Below are positions 32,198-45,517 of a DNA stretch of 64,000 nt, piece by piece. The stretch covers positions 131,001 to 195,000 of the forward strand of contig NZ_CP021081.1 of NCBI RefSeq assembly GCF_003444775.1, in the 5' to 3' direction. Source of the stretch: Deinococcus ficus (GTDB lineage Bacteria > Deinococcota > Deinococci > Deinococcales > Deinococcaceae). The translations under genes were made by a program, and so were the position numbers. The notes beneath the pieces are model-generated. The model did not search any database. It saw only the letters and a list, made by a program, of their open reading frames with translations, and was not told the DNA's origin. The number at the start of each line of letters is the position of its first letter. Positions within the stretch are counted from its first letter, which is position 1.

Positions 32198-34855
32198 ATG
32201 CGGCCTTTCGATTCCTCCTTTGCGCGACTGGAGGGCTTTTTGCGGGACACGCTGGGGAGTGGGGCGGCGCGCCTGTTCGAGGAGGAGCCGCAGGGGGCGG
32301 TAACGGTGTCGGCGGCGGCACTGGGGTGGTCGCCGGCAGTGCGGCAGGGGTTCGGGTTCGGGGACGTGTACTCGCATCAGGCGGAGACGTACCGGTTGAT
32401 GCGGGAGGGGAAGAACGTGATCGTGACGACGCCCACGGCGAGCGGGAAGACGGGGGCGTTTTTCCCGGCGGTGTTCGAGCGGCTGGAGCGGGACGCGGAG
32501 GCCACGGCGCTGTTCGTGTACCCGCTGGTGGCGCTGGGGCAGGACCAGCGGGACAAGCTGCTGGCGTTCCGGGACCGGGGCGGGTTTCCGTGGGGGGTGG
32601 CTTCGTTTCAGGGGGCGGCGAATCCGGTGGAGGTGTTCGGGCGGGACGTGCGGATGGTGACGGCCACGCCGGACAAGCTGCACTGGTCCCTGACGCATCC
32701 GGGGGTGCGGGCGTTTCTGTCGCGGCTGGCGTTCGTGGTGCTGGACGAGGCGCACACGTACCGGGGGGGGTTCGGGTCGGAGGTGGCGGGCATGCTGCGC
32801 CGGCTGCTGGACCTGGCGCGGGCGCTGGGGGCGTCGCCGCAGGTGGTGCTGAGCACGGCGACGATCGGGAACCCGGCGGAGTTCGCGCGGGAACTGTCGG
32901 GCGTGGAGGCGGTGGAGGTCCGGGAGTCGGGCGCGGCGCGGCACGGGAAGCGTTTTTACCTGGCGGATCACCGGGGGCAGCCGCGGCGGTTCTGGAACGC
33001 GGTGATGGACGCCAGCGACCGGTACGGGCTGAAGGTGCTGGCGTTTTTCCGGGGGCGGTCGCGGGCGGCGCGGCTGTACGGCACGTACCGGGCAAATCCC
33101 GCGTACGCGCGCCGGGCGCACCTGTACATGGCGGGCACCAGCGACCGGGAGGGGCGGCTCACGGAGTTCCGCCGGGCGAAGAGCGGGGTGATGTTCGCCA
33201 CGAACGCGCTGGAGGCGGGGGTGGACATCGGGGACCTGGAGGTGGTGATCATCGACGGGTACCCGGGGTCGCGCATGGCGTTCCGGCAGATGGCGGGCCG
33301 GGCGGGGCGGGTGGCGCCGGGGCTGGTGCTGTACCTGCCGGCCCTGAACGAGCAGGGGTTGCCGCAGGCGGCGGACGCGTTTTACAGCAACAGCGGGAAT
33401 TTCCTGGAGCTGCTGACCGGCCCGATCGAGAAGGCGGTGGTGGAGTCGGAGAATCCGTATCTGGCGCCTCGGCACCGGGCGCGGGCGTCGGAGGAGTTCC
33501 GGCTGGCGCGGCTGCCGGATCCTTTCCCGGACCTGGAGTCGGCGGGGCAGCGGTACTGGAACCTGCGTGGGGAGGGCAGCGCGAAGTTCATCGTGGTGGA
33601 GGAGGGGGACTGGGAGCGGCTGGGCGCGGCGGCGTTCAACGCGCCGCTGGAGTCGCCCAGTCAGCATTACGCCCTGACGGAGAAGCACGAGGGCGCGGTG
33701 TTCACGCTGGACGGGCAGGGGTACCGGGTGAAGCGCTGGGAGGCGCACCCGGCGGGCACGGCGATCCTGGTGGAAAAGTTCGACGCGGCGAGCCTGTACA
33801 CGCGCGGGCTGTATGCCATCGAGGTGACGCCGGGGAAGATGACGCCTTGGGAGAAGCGTGGGCCGCTGGCGTTCCGGCATGGGGAGGTGGTGATCCGGCG
33901 GCGCTACACCGGGTACCAGATGCTGCGGCAGGTGTTCGAGCGGGTGTGCGTGGGCTGCGACCGGGAGCCGGGGCCGACAGAGCGCGTGTGCGTGCGCTGC
34001 GGGGGGCGCATTCAGGACCGCATGCAGGACCACCGGCTCTCGGAGCACCTGTACGAGCAGCCCATCGAGTTGCCGCCCTTCCGCACGGCGGCACTGGAGA
34101 TCGGGGTGGATGCCCGCGCGACTGAGCGGCCGGGCGCGGTGGCGCACACCCTGAAGCACCTGCTGCAGAAGGTGACGCCGGAGCGCATCGCCTGCGACGA
34201 GAACGACCTGTCGGGCGCGTTCCGGGGCGAGCGGGACAACTACTTCTTCCTGTACGACGACTGGCTGGGCGGGCTGGGCGTGTCGAAGCGGGCGGCCGAG
34301 CAGCTGGACGACCTGCTGAGGCGGGCGTACACCCTGACGGCGAAGACCTGTTGCCGGAACACGGAGGGGTGTTACGAGTGCATCGCTGTGAGCCGCTGTT
34401 ACAGCCCGCACCTGCCGAGCGGGGAGCGGCGGCCGACCGACAAGGCGGCCACGCGGGCGTTCCTGGAGGCCGTGCTGGGCGTGGTGCCCGGGGTGCTGGA
34501 GGCCCTGCCGGTGCCGGACGCGCTGCCGGAATTGCCGCCGTCGTGGCCGGCGCAGGCGCGGGAACTGCTGGACCTGCACGGCCTGTCGCTGCCGGAGGTG
34601 AGTGCCCGCCTGGGCATTCCCAGCCGGGAGCTGCAGCGGGTGGTGGGCGGCACGACTCCCCTGAGGCTGCGGCACCCGAAGTTCGGGGAGGGCGTGTTCA
34701 TGGGCGGCTTTCATCAGGGGGAGCGCCGGGAGGTGCTGGTGTACTTCCCGGGCGTGGGCCAGAAGAAGCTGATCCTGAAGCACGCGGGCCTGAGCGTGGT
34801 GGACCCGGCCGGCAGCGAGGTGGCCGGGGAGGTGGGCGCGGGCCGGGGCAGTTGA
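32198..34855 (+). CDS. DEAD/DEAH-box helicase of the YprA/MrfA type with C-terminal Tudor-like domain
   Basis: Superfamily 2 helicase, 885 residues. Motifs in order: Walker A TPTASGKT (78-85), DEAH (183-186), STATIG, FATNALEAGVDIG and QMAGRAGR. A CxxC...CxxC zinc ribbon (C584, C587, C598, C601) and the C-terminal DUF1998-type cluster (C718, C719, C725, C728, C734) fit the YprA/MrfA family; B. subtilis MrfA acts in mitomycin C repair. Unusually, about 823-870 reads RHPKFGEGVF ... LVYFPGVGQKKLIL, a pattern of the C-terminal Tudor domain of UvrD/PcrA that binds RNA polymerase. The gene is probably leaderless (TACACT at 32186-32191, six bases before ATG). Its local G-rich strand bias differs from the surface genes before it. 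Confidence 0.9.
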   Translation: MRPFDSSFARLEGFLRDTLGSGAARLFEEEPQGAVTVSAAALGWSPAVRQGFGFGDVYSHQAETYRLMREGKNVIVTTPTASGKTGAFFPAVFERLERDAEATALFVYPLVALGQDQRDKLLAFRDRGGFPWGVASFQGAANPVEVFGRDVRMVTATPDKLHWSLTHPGVRAFLSRLAFVVLDEAHTYRGGFGSEVAGMLRRLLDLARALGASPQVVLSTATIGNPAEFARELSGVEAVEVRESGAARHGKRFYLADHRGQPRRFWNAVMDASDRYGLKVLAFFRGRSRAARLYGTYRANPAYARRAHLYMAGTSDREGRLTEFRRAKSGVMFATNALEAGVDIGDLEVVIIDGYPGSRMAFRQMAGRAGRVAPGLVLYLPALNEQGLPQAADAFYSNSGNFLELLTGPIEKAVVESENPYLAPRHRARASEEFRLARLPDPFPDLESAGQRYWNLRGEGSAKFIVVEEGDWERLGAAAFNAPLESPSQHYALTEKHEGAVFTLDGQGYRVKRWEAHPAGTAILVEKFDAASLYTRGLYAIEVTPGKMTPWEKRGPLAFRHGEVVIRRRYTGYQMLRQVFERVCVGCDREPGPTERVCVRCGGRIQDRMQDHRLSEHLYEQPIELPPFRTAALEIGVDARATERPGAVAHTLKHLLQKVTPERIACDENDLSGAFRGERDNYFFLYDDWLGGLGVSKRAAEQLDDLLRRAYTLTAKTCCRNTEGCYECIAVSRCYSPHLPSGERRPTDKAATRAFLEAVLGVVPGVLEALPVPDALPELPPSWPAQARELLDLHGLSLPEVSARLGIPSRELQRVVGGTTPLRLRHPKFGEGVFMGGFHQGERREVLVYFPGVGQKKLILKHAGLSVVDPAGSEVAGEVGAGRGS

Positions 34856-34915
34856 CCGGGCGGGGAGCGGCTCTTATACTCCTGGGGCCTGCGCGCATGT
34901 GGGCGGCATTTTTCT

Positions 34916-34989
34916 GGGGATATAGTGTAATGGCAGCACAACAGATTTTGGATCTGTTTGTCTAGGTTCGAATCCTGGTATCCCTGCCA
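34916..34989 (+). tRNA. tRNA-Gln (TTG anticodon)
   Basis: Full cloverleaf: acceptor GGGGATA / TATCCCT (first pair G-U, as weak first pairs are usual in tRNA-Gln), D-arm GTGT-AATGGCA-GCAC, anticodon arm ACAGA-TTTTGGA-TCTGT with anticodon TTG, four-base variable loop, T-arm CTAGG-TTCGAAT-CCTGG, discriminator G and encoded CCA. A TATACT box at 34875-34880 is the likely promoter -10. Confidence 0.95.
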
Positions 34990-35004
34990 GACAACAGGTG
35001 ACTG

Positions 35005-35032
35005 TGGGCGGCTTCCGAAAAGGGGCCGCCCA
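35005..35032 (+). terminator. hairpin after tRNA-Gln
   Basis: Perfect 8-bp inverted repeat TGGGCGGC / GCCGCCCA 15 bases after the tRNA 3' end; no T-run. Confidence 0.5.
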
Positions 35033-35297
35033 TATGGTTGCGCCTCTTGCCGGGCGGTTTCACCCGGAAGCGTCCCCCCGCGAGTTACGTGCTTTCCCTC
35101 ACAAGCGCCGGTGTGTCCGCCGGGTTCAGACGTCGGCGGCGTGAGCGGGACTTTAAGGCTGTGTTACGATAAACCCTGAGTCTGACGTCTCATATCAGTC
35201 GGGCCATCAGTGAGATTTCTGCCCTTCATGCGCCTCATCTCCGGATGGGGAGTTTCGCACGGAAGGAATGAACTCACGAAGGGAAAGGAGGAGGGAT
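35033..35297 (+). promoter_or_regulatory. promoter and leader of the V-ATPase operon
   Basis: The gap from the tRNA to the first ATPase gene (34990-35297) has no gene. A TACGAT -10 candidate lies at 35165-35170 with a GTGAGC -35-like element at 35141-35146 (18-base spacing). This would leave a leader of about 120 bases before the first start codon, unlike the leaderless genes nearby. Confidence 0.4.
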
Positions 35298-35615
35298 TTG
35301 GACGTTTCAAGTCGAGTCTTGAGTGAACTCGCGAGCCGCGAGGCCGCGCTGGACGCACAGATCGAAGCCGCCCGCGAGGAAGCCAAGCGGGAAGTCGAAG
35401 CGGCACAGCACGAGGCGGCCCGCATCCTCCGCGAAGCGGAAACGCGCGCGCAGGCCATGCAGGCCGAGTTCGACCAGCAGCTGGCCGCCGAGAGTGACCG
35501 CATCCGCGCCGAGGCACGCGCCCAGGCGCAGAGCGAAGCGGACGCCACGCGCAGCCGCGCCTCGGGCCGCATCCAGCAGGCCGCCGAGCACATTCTGAGG
35601 GCGGTGCTGCCGTGA
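35298..35615 (+). CDS. V-type ATPase subunit G (peripheral stalk)
   Basis: Short coiled-coil protein that pairs with subunit E to form the peripheral stalks of V/A-type ATPases. The TTG at 35298 is preferred as start: AGGAGG lies six bases upstream and it gives [22 protein letters not shown]. The ATG at 35268 has AAGGA immediately adjacent, which is too close. Nearly the whole 105 residues are a charged Ala/Glu/Arg heptad-rich helix, ending in RAVLP. It is first in the operon, as in Thermus. It overlaps the next gene by GTGA. Confidence 0.8.
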   Translation: MDVSSRVLSELASREAALDAQIEAAREEAKREVEAAQHEAARILREAETRAQAMQAEFDQQLAAESDRIRAEARAQAQSEADATRSRASGRIQQAAEHILRAVLP

Positions 35616-37696
35616 TCATCCCGATGCAGCAGGTCGTGATCGCCATGCGCACCCGCGAAAGCGAGCGCGTGATCACGGCCCTGCAAGACGCCGGGGTCCT
35701 TCACCTCAAGCCCATCACAGAAGGCCCCCTGAACACCGGCAGCCTCGCCGGTCAGGACGCCGCCAGCCGCCGCGAGGACGAGAGGTTGCTCGCCCGCGCG
35801 GAGAGCACCATCGCCGAACTCGGCGCCTACCGCCCCGCCCCCGCCGGCCTCCCTGCCGAAAGCGAGTGGGCGGCCGTGGTCGAGGCCGCCGCGGCGCCGG
35901 TCACCGCGCTGGCCCGCGAACGTCAGGACCTCCAGGCCGACCTGGACGTGGAGCGCAGCTACGGCGACGCCATCCGCGCCCTGGCCCGCATGGTTGGAGG
36001 GCTCGACCGCAGCCGCCGCGTGGCCCTGGTGCCCTTCGTGCTGGCCCCCACCGACGACGCGGCCACGCTGGACGCCGCGCTGCGCGAAACCCTCGCGGAG
36101 CGCTACACCCTGGCGACCGAAACGGTCGGGAACAACCGCGTGGGCGTGATCGCCACCCTGCGCGGCGACCGCGACGCCGCCCGCGCCGCCCTCAGCAAGG
36201 CCCGCCTGGGCGAACTGCGCCTCCCGGGGCGCTTCGACAGCCTGCCCCTGGGCGACGCCGCGCGGGAAATGGACCAGATCAGGCAAACCGGCGACCGCCG
36301 CCTGCAGGCCCTGAACGGCCAGCGCGACGGGCTCACCGCCCAGCACGCCCCCGTGCTGTACGCCGTGCGTGACGCGCTGAAAGACCGCGTCGCGATTCAC
36401 GACGTGCGCGCCGTGAGCGCCCGCGGGAAGTACAGCATGGTCATGCAGGGCTACGTCCCGCAGGACCGCGTGCCCGCGCTGCAGGGCGCCCTGGGCGCCT
36501 TCGGCGACGCCGTGAGCTTCGAGCTGCACGCCGTGGACGAGCACCACGACCACGCCGTGCCGGTCACCCTGAAGAACAGCTCCTACGTGGAGCCCTTCCA
36601 GAAGACTGTCATGGGCATGATGAGCCTCCCCAAGTACGGCACCTTCGACCCCACCTGGGTCGTGGCGTGGTTCTTCCCGTTCTTCTTCGGGATCATCATG
36701 GCCGACATCGGCTACGGCCTGCTGTTCCTGGCGCTCGGCATGTGGCTGCTCGGCAAGGCCCGCCGCGGCGAGGGCTGGAACGTCCCGCTGCTCGGCTCGT
36801 ACCTCAGTCCCGACACGCTGCGCAACCTGGGCTTCGTCACGAACGTGATGGCCGCCTGGACGATCGTGTGGGGCTTCCTCACCGGTGAATTCTTCGGCAC
36901 CCTGCTGGAGCACATGCACGTGTTCTACATGAACAACGAGCTGCTCAACTCCCTGTGGGGCTGGACCGGCGTGCACTTCGGCGGCGCGCACGGCGCGACC
37001 GAGGACGCCGCCCACCACGGCAGCGGCCTGATTCCCATCGTGTTCCCCCGCCTCGACACCGAGAACTTCGCCAACATCGCCCTGGTGTTCGCGCTGCTGT
37101 TCGGCATCCTCCAGGTCCTGTGGGGCTGGGCGATCCGCATCCAGCAGGGCCGCAAGCACGGCGACAGCCTGCACTTCTGGGAAGGCATCGCCATGTTCGG
37201 CGGCATCGCCGCACTGATCCTGCTGGCCTTCATCAGCAAGGCCGCTCAGGACTTCGGCGCGCTTGCCAACTTCAGCGACCCCCGCGTGTGGCTGATGATC
37301 CTGGGCTTCCTGACCTTCATCGTCGGGTACCTGCGCGTCATCGGGAAACTCCCCCTGCTGCCCGTGGAACTGATGTCCCAGGGTGGGTCGGTCGTGAGCT
37401 ACGCCCGTATCTTCGCCGTGGGCCTCGTCTCGGCCATCCTCGCCAAGCTCTGCACCGACCTCGGCTGGGCGATGTACGAGCAGATCGGCGTCCTCGGCAT
37501 CATCCTGGGCGTCGTGATCGGCGCACTGCTGCACGTCTTCGTGCTGGCCCTGACCTTGATCGGTCACGTGCTGCAACCCATCCGTCTTCACATGGTCGAG
37601 TTCCTGAACCCCACCGGGTTCAACAACGAGTCCAGCCCCGCCTACAACCCCCTTCGTCGCCTCAGCCCCGCGCAGAGCGCCGGGCAGGTCAAATAA
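35612..37696 (+). CDS. atpI: V-type ATPase subunit I (a-subunit)
   Basis: Membrane stator subunit of the ion channel, 694 residues. It has a soluble N-terminal half (about 1-335), with coiled-coil segments, that contacts the peripheral stalks, and a C-terminal half with about eight membrane helices beginning at [21 protein letters not shown]. The [26 protein letters not shown] helix carries an Arg in the position expected to face the K-ring glutamate. The start GTG overlaps the preceding stop, implying translational coupling. Confidence 0.94.
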   Translation: MIIPMQQVVIAMRTRESERVITALQDAGVLHLKPITEGPLNTGSLAGQDAASRREDERLLARAESTIAELGAYRPAPAGLPAESEWAAVVEAAAAPVTALARERQDLQADLDVERSYGDAIRALARMVGGLDRSRRVALVPFVLAPTDDAATLDAALRETLAERYTLATETVGNNRVGVIATLRGDRDAARAALSKARLGELRLPGRFDSLPLGDAAREMDQIRQTGDRRLQALNGQRDGLTAQHAPVLYAVRDALKDRVAIHDVRAVSARGKYSMVMQGYVPQDRVPALQGALGAFGDAVSFELHAVDEHHDHAVPVTLKNSSYVEPFQKTVMGMMSLPKYGTFDPTWVVAWFFPFFFGIIMADIGYGLLFLALGMWLLGKARRGEGWNVPLLGSYLSPDTLRNLGFVTNVMAAWTIVWGFLTGEFFGTLLEHMHVFYMNNELLNSLWGWTGVHFGGAHGATEDAAHHGSGLIPIVFPRLDTENFANIALVFALLFGILQVLWGWAIRIQQGRKHGDSLHFWEGIAMFGGIAALILLAFISKAAQDFGALANFSDPRVWLMILGFLTFIVGYLRVIGKLPLLPVELMSQGGSVVSYARIFAVGLVSAILAKLCTDLGWAMYEQIGVLGIILGVVIGALLHVFVLALTLIGHVLQPIRLHMVEFLNPTGFNNESSPAYNPLRRLSPAQSAGQVK

Positions 37697-37713
37697 TCAC
37701 AGGAGACACCACC

Positions 37714-38016
37714 ATGACCAAGACCAACAAGATCGTCCTCGCCGCCCTCGTCCTCGCCCTCGCCACCACCGGCTTCGCCCAGGACACCGTGGCCTCCAAC
37801 GACGCCAACAACAACGAAGGCCTCGCCGCCATCGGCAAGGGCCTGGCCCTCGGCCTCGGCGCGCTCGGCACCGGCGTCGCGCAGGCCCGCATCGGCTCCA
37901 GCCTGGTCGGCGCCGCCGCCGAGGACAGCAGCAAGCTCGGCCAGCTGCTCCTCGTGTTCCTGCTCCCCGAAACGCTCGTCATCTTCGGCTTCCTGGCCCT
38001 TTTCCTGATCGGCTAA
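37714..38016 (+). CDS. atpK: V-type ATPase subunit K (proteolipid ring)
   Basis: Rotor-ring proteolipid of 100 residues with a good AGGAGA ribosome binding site. The N-terminal hydrophobic stretch to about residue 22 (ATTGFAQ) looks like a cleavable signal, as in the Thermus L subunit; two transmembrane helices remain. The ion-binding Glu is E86 in LLPETLVIFGF. The Gly-rich first helix (GKGLALGLGALGTGVAQ) fits close packing in the ring. Confidence 0.95.
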   Translation: MTKTNKIVLAALVLALATTGFAQDTVASNDANNNEGLAAIGKGLALGLGALGTGVAQARIGSSLVGAAAEDSSKLGQLLLVFLLPETLVIFGFLALFLIG

Positions 38017-38020
38017 GCCC

Positions 38021-38578
38021 ATGGCCCTCGACAAGCTCCTCGAAAACGAAGCGCAGAGCGAGATCCAGCGCATCCGCGCTGAAGCGCAGGGCCGCGCCCA
38101 GCAGATCCTCGCCGACGCGCAGGAGCGCGCCCAGGCCATGATCGAAAGCCGTCAGCGCGCCCTGGAAACCCAGCGTCAGGCCGGGATCGTCCGTGCCCGC
38201 AGCGCCGCCGACCTGGAACTCAACGCCGCCCGCCTCACCGCCAGTGAAAGCGGCATGACCCAGGTGTACGCCCTCGTCGACCAGCACCTCGACCAGATCA
38301 CCCAGGCCCCCGAGTACCGCGACATCCTGGCCCGGCTGATCTACCAGGCCCGCGAGGTCGTCACCGACGCTGAAAGCGTCGAAGTGAACCCCGCCGAGGC
38401 GCAGCTCGCCCGCGAACTCGTGCACGACATCCCCGTGCGGGAAAACCCCGGCATCCGGGGCGGCGTGCGCGTGGTCGCGCGCGGCGGGAAGAGCGGCATC
38501 ACCAACACCCTCGGTGGCCGGCTGGAACGCGTGAAAGGCGAACTCGCCCCGCAGATCAGCCGCATCCTCGCGGAGTAA
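38021..38578 (+). CDS. atpE: V-type ATPase subunit E (peripheral stalk)
   Basis: Peripheral stalk subunit of 185 residues. The N-terminal 100 residues are a long Ala/Gln/Arg helix that pairs with subunit G. The C-terminal globular domain (about 110-185, with VVTDAESVEVNP and GIRGGVRVVARGGKSGITNTLGGRL) caps an A/B interface. It starts four bases after the subunit K stop. Confidence 0.93.
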   Translation: MALDKLLENEAQSEIQRIRAEAQGRAQQILADAQERAQAMIESRQRALETQRQAGIVRARSAADLELNAARLTASESGMTQVYALVDQHLDQITQAPEYRDILARLIYQAREVVTDAESVEVNPAEAQLARELVHDIPVRENPGIRGGVRVVARGGKSGITNTLGGRLERVKGELAPQISRILAE

Positions 38579-38591
38579 AGGACCAGCCCTC

Positions 38592-39569
38592 ATGCCCGAC
38601 GATTACGCCTACATCAACACGCGCGTCCGCGTCATGCGGACCAAACTGCTCGACGGGCGCGCCCTTGACGCCGCGCTCGCCGCGGGCAGCTACCCGGAAT
38701 TCCTGCGCGTTCTGACCGAAACGGACTTCGCCAGTGACATGCGCGAAGCCACCGGCGAAGGCGCGGGACTCCCGGAACTCGACCGGGCGCTTTCCCAGAA
38801 CCTCTTCACCACCACCCAGCGCGTCCTCGGCTTCGCCGAAGGCGACGCCCGGCGCGAGATCGAGAGCCTGCTGATGAAGTGGGACCTCGTGAACCTCAAG
38901 ACCATCGCCCGCGGCATCATTAGCGGTCGCGGCAGCGAGGCCGTCCTGGACGGCCTGATCGCCGGCGGCACCATCAAGCCCGCCGCGCTGCAGACCGCCG
39001 CCCAGAGCAGTGACCTCGCCAGCGCCGCCGCCGCCCTGAGCCTCACCGGGCACCCGCTCGCCAAGGCGTTCCGCGCGGCCGTGCAGGCCTACGGCACCAC
39101 CAGCCGCCTGCTGGACCTGGAAGTCGCGCTGGACCAGGGGTACTACAAGCACACCCTGCAGGTCGCCCGCGACAACAGCCTGAAAACCTACCTGAAGCGC
39201 GAGATCGACGTGACCAACGCCCTGATCGCGCGCAGCAGCAAGGGCCAGGCCGTGGACCCCAGCCTGTTCGTGCCCGGCGGCAGCCTGGACGCTGGCGGTT
39301 ACGCCCGCCTGAGCGCCGGGGATACCGGCAGCGTCCCCGACGCCGCCGCGATCCTGGAAGCGCCCACCCTGGAAGACGCCGAGGTGGCCGCCCGCACCGT
39401 GCTGGACAGGGCCGCGCGCACCATCAGCGTCGCCGACAGCGACGGCGTGGGCATCATCCTGGACTTCCTGCGCCGCAAGGAAATGGAGATCGCCAAACTG
39501 CGACTCATCGGGCGCGGCAAGTACTACAACCTGCCCACCGAACAGATCCGCCGCGAGGTGCAGGCATGA
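38592..39569 (+). CDS. atpC: V-type ATPase subunit C
   Basis: Central socket subunit linking the rotor shaft to the membrane ring, 325 residues, all-helical with the family's YAYINTRVRVMRTKLLDGR opening and REMEIAKLRLIGRGKYYNLP-like ending (KEMEIAKLRLIGRGKYYNLP). AAAGGA precedes the ATG by about eight bases. It overlaps the next gene by ATGA. Confidence 0.93.
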   Translation: MPDDYAYINTRVRVMRTKLLDGRALDAALAAGSYPEFLRVLTETDFASDMREATGEGAGLPELDRALSQNLFTTTQRVLGFAEGDARREIESLLMKWDLVNLKTIARGIISGRGSEAVLDGLIAGGTIKPAALQTAAQSSDLASAAAALSLTGHPLAKAFRAAVQAYGTTSRLLDLEVALDQGYYKHTLQVARDNSLKTYLKREIDVTNALIARSSKGQAVDPSLFVPGGSLDAGGYARLSAGDTGSVPDAAAILEAPTLEDAEVAARTVLDRAARTISVADSDGVGIILDFLRRKEMEIAKLRLIGRGKYYNLPTEQIRREVQA

Positions 39570-39919
39570 CCCAGGCCACGAAGAGCGGCACCACCCAGCG
39601 GGTGGCCGTGCTCACCGATTCCGAAACCGCCACCGGCTACCGCCTCGCGGGCGCCAGCGTGATCGAAACGAACGCCGAGCAGGCCGTCAGCGTGCTGGAA
39701 CAGGCCATTCAGGACGGCACCTACGGCCTGATCGCCGTGGACACCGGCCTGATCCCCGACCCGGCCACCGCCACCGCCCGCGTGATGCGCGGCCGGGACC
39801 TGCCGATCCTGCTGCCGATCCCCAGCCTGCGGGACGCGTTTGCCAGCGACACCGTGGACGCCAAGGCGTACATGGGGAAACTGGTGCGGGACACCATCGG
39901 TTTCGACATCAAACTGTAA
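39566..39919 (+). CDS. atpF: V-type ATPase subunit F
   Basis: Small rotor-shaft subunit of 117 residues with a Rossmann-like half (VAVLTDSETATGYRLAGA) and a C-terminal helix that contacts subunit D. The ATG overlaps the subunit C stop. A strong hairpin follows before subunit A. Confidence 0.93.
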   Translation: MTQATKSGTTQRVAVLTDSETATGYRLAGASVIETNAEQAVSVLEQAIQDGTYGLIAVDTGLIPDPATATARVMRGRDLPILLPIPSLRDAFASDTVDAKAYMGKLVRDTIGFDIKL

Positions 39920-39925
39920 AGACGT

Positions 39926-39951
39926 TCCGGGGGTGGGCCGCCCACCCCGGA
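39926..39951 (+). other. intercistronic hairpin before atpA
   Basis: TCCGGGGGTGGG / CCCACCCCGGA with one bulged G and a three-base loop, in the 69-bp gap between subunits F and A. There is no T-run, so an mRNA stabiliser or processing site is more likely than a full terminator. Confidence 0.6.
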
Positions 39952-39988
39952 CAGCCTCACCCCCGAACTCTTTCTCAAGGAGCTACAA

Positions 39989-43152
<3,164 letters not shown>

Positions 43153-43161
43153 CCCCCGCCC

Positions 43162-43188
43162 GGGTGGGGGAGACCAGAGCCCCCACCC
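43162..43188 (+). other. intercistronic hairpin before atpD
   Basis: Perfect 9-bp inverted repeat GGGTGGGGG / CCCCCACCC with a nine-base loop, between subunits B and D; no T-run. It could lower or stabilise expression of the single-copy rotor subunit relative to A and B. Confidence 0.6.
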
Positions 43189-43222
43189 ACCCACCCCACA
43201 CGAAAAGGAGGTGAAATAACAC

Positions 43223-43897
<675 letters not shown>

Positions 43898-43918
43898 CGC
43901 CCCCCTCCTCACCTGAGT

Positions 43919-43953
43919 GCACCGCCCCCGCAAAGAGGGCGGTGCTTCTGTTT
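43919..43953. terminator. bidirectional terminator after the V-ATPase operon
   Basis: Perfect 9-bp stem GCACCGCCC / GGGCGGTGC with TTCTGTTTGT on the plus side. The convergent HD-domain gene ends seven bases beyond it. Confidence 0.85.
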
Positions 43954-43959
43954 GTGGCT

Positions 43960-44538
43960 TCAGTCCGCCAGGGCCGCCACCGCGCCCTGCAGATTCATGC
44001 GCGCCTGGGCCTCCAGGTCAGCAAATTCCGGAGTGACGTAGAGCCGCGGCCGGTCCAGAAACCCCTGCAGCACCGCCCGCCGGGCCGGCCGGTACGCCGC
44101 GTCCGGGACGTGCGCGTACTCCCGGCGGATGGCCGCGTCGTACGCCGCGAACAGCCCCGGCGATGCGCCCAGGATGCCCAGGTCGGCGTCCACCAGCAGG
44201 GCCTCCTCCTGCGTGGCCGGTGCTTCCGCGTGCCGAGTGGCGAGAATCATGGAGCTCACCCGCGCCCGAACGCTCGCCGGTGCCTGTTTCGCGGCCAGCC
44301 AGTCGTCCATCAGATCGGCGCTGCGGGCCTCGTTGTCGTGGCGCCGGGCGTCATAAACCACATCATGGCCCCACACGGCCAGCGCCAGCGCCGGCGTGAG
44401 CACCCCCCGCACGCCCAGCGCCGTGAGCATGACGCGGACATGCCCGTCATCGTGGTACGCCCGGTCCGGCGCGCGGTAATGCGGCAGCGCGAACGCCCGG
44501 ACGCCCTCCAGCAGCGCCCAGCCTTCCGGCACGGTCAC
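43960..44538 (-). CDS. HD-domain phosphohydrolase
   Basis: Predicted metal-dependent phosphohydrolase of 192 residues. Metal ligands are apparent in YHDDGHV (H29, H33) and the paired WGHDVVYD (H58, D59), with LMDDW and LLVDADLGILG further along. This layout matches the predicted metal-dependent HD superfamily proteins of unknown substrate. The GTG at 44538 is chosen because it overlaps the stop of the upstream ywbE gene (GTGA), implying coupled translation. Confidence 0.88.
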   Translation of the reverse strand: MTVPEGWALLEGVRAFALPHYRAPDRAYHDDGHVRVMLTALGVRGVLTPALALAVWGHDVVYDARRHDNEARSADLMDDWLAAKQAPASVRARVSSMILATRHAEAPATQEEALLVDADLGILGASPGLFAAYDAAIRREYAHVPDAAYRPARRAVLQGFLDRPRLYVTPEFADLEAQARMNLQGAVAALAD

Positions 44539-44738
44539 GCGCCGTCCCCGGTGATTACCGCCTGCACGCGCCCCACCTGCCCGGACGTGAGCCGCACCTT
44601 GATGCCGTGCGGGTGCGAGGGTGAACGGGTGAGCAGCTGCGCGACCACCCCGCGCGTCAGCTTCCCGGTGGGCTGGTCCTGCTTCTGCACGATGTCCACC
44701 GTGAATCCCGGCTGGACCTGTGAACGGAGAGGCGGCAT
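44535..44738 (-). CDS. ywbE: YwbE family protein
   Basis: A 67-residue protein of the YwbE family (DUF2196): VQPGFTVDIVQKQDQPTGKLTRGVV followed by the family block LTRSPSHPHGIKVRL and GQVGRV. The molecular role is not established. A TAGGCT box lies exactly six bases before the ATG on the coding strand (44745-44750), so it is leaderless and heads a two-gene unit with the HD-domain gene. Confidence 0.9.
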   Translation of the reverse strand: MPPLRSQVQPGFTVDIVQKQDQPTGKLTRGVVAQLLTRSPSHPHGIKVRLTSGQVGRVQAVITGDGA

Positions 44739-44747
44739 GCCCCGAGC

Positions 44748-45413
44748 CTACCCGACCTCCGCCCCCTCCTCCCGCCGCAGCAGCATGACCTGCACCGCCC
44801 CGAACCGCGCCGCATGCACCAGCGTGCACCCGGGCAGCTGCCCCTGCACCCACGCGGCGTCCGGGAAGCTCAGGCCGCCCAGCCGCCCCAGCAGCCGCGA
44901 CACCGGCCCACCCGCCGGGGCCGCGTACATCAGCCACAGGCGCCCCCCCGGGCGCAACTGCGCCTCCAGTGCCCGCAGAAAGACGGCCGGCCGGGCCGTC
45001 TCGTTCAGTGTGGCGCCCACCGCCACACCGTCAAAGCGCTCCTCCGGGACCCCCAGCGTCTCCACGTTCCCCACCTGCCACGTGATCCGTTCGGAGGGTT
45101 CCCGCTCCCGGGCGACCCGCAGCATCGCGGGACTCAGGTCCAGGGCCACCACCCGGCAGCCCGCGCCCGCCAGCACCCCCGCGTAGAAACCCGCGCTGGT
45201 GCCCGCGTCCAGCCACCGCTCCCCGGGCTGCGGCGCCGCGAGGACCCGGAACAGCCGCGCCTCCCGCTCCAGCGAGAACGGCGCCCCGGACAGCAACGAC
45301 AGCGACCGCGCCCGCCACCACGCATACCCCCAGGCCGTCAGCGGGAAGAAGTTGCTGCGCTGCGCCAGCGTGAGCGGCGCACGCGCAGAAGCCGGCCGGG
45401 ACGGGAGAGCCAT
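44748..45413 (-). CDS. class I SAM-dependent methyltransferase
   Basis: A 221-residue small-molecule type methyltransferase. The SAM-binding motif I is [18 protein letters not shown], with the acidic ribose-binding residue in [12 protein letters not shown] post-[19 protein letters not shown] segment and [11 protein letters not shown] follow. The substrate is unknown. A TAAGCT box lies nine bases before the ATG. It ends nine bases before the ywbE promoter and may be transcribed into it. Confidence 0.88.
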   Translation of the reverse strand: MALPSRPASARAPLTLAQRSNFFPLTAWGYAWWRARSLSLLSGAPFSLEREARLFRVLAAPQPGERWLDAGTSAGFYAGVLAGAGCRVVALDLSPAMLRVAREREPSERITWQVGNVETLGVPEERFDGVAVGATLNETARPAVFLRALEAQLRPGGRLWLMYAAPAGGPVSRLLGRLGGLSFPDAAWVQGQLPGCTLVHAARFGAVQVMLLRREEGAEVG

Positions 45414-45517
45414 GGTCAGGGCAGCTTACGCCCCCGCGGCCCGGATCTTCACCCGCCCGCCGCCCCGCGGGATTACCATGCGGGCCAGCCCCACAATCCA
45501 GCCCCGGAGGTTCCCGC

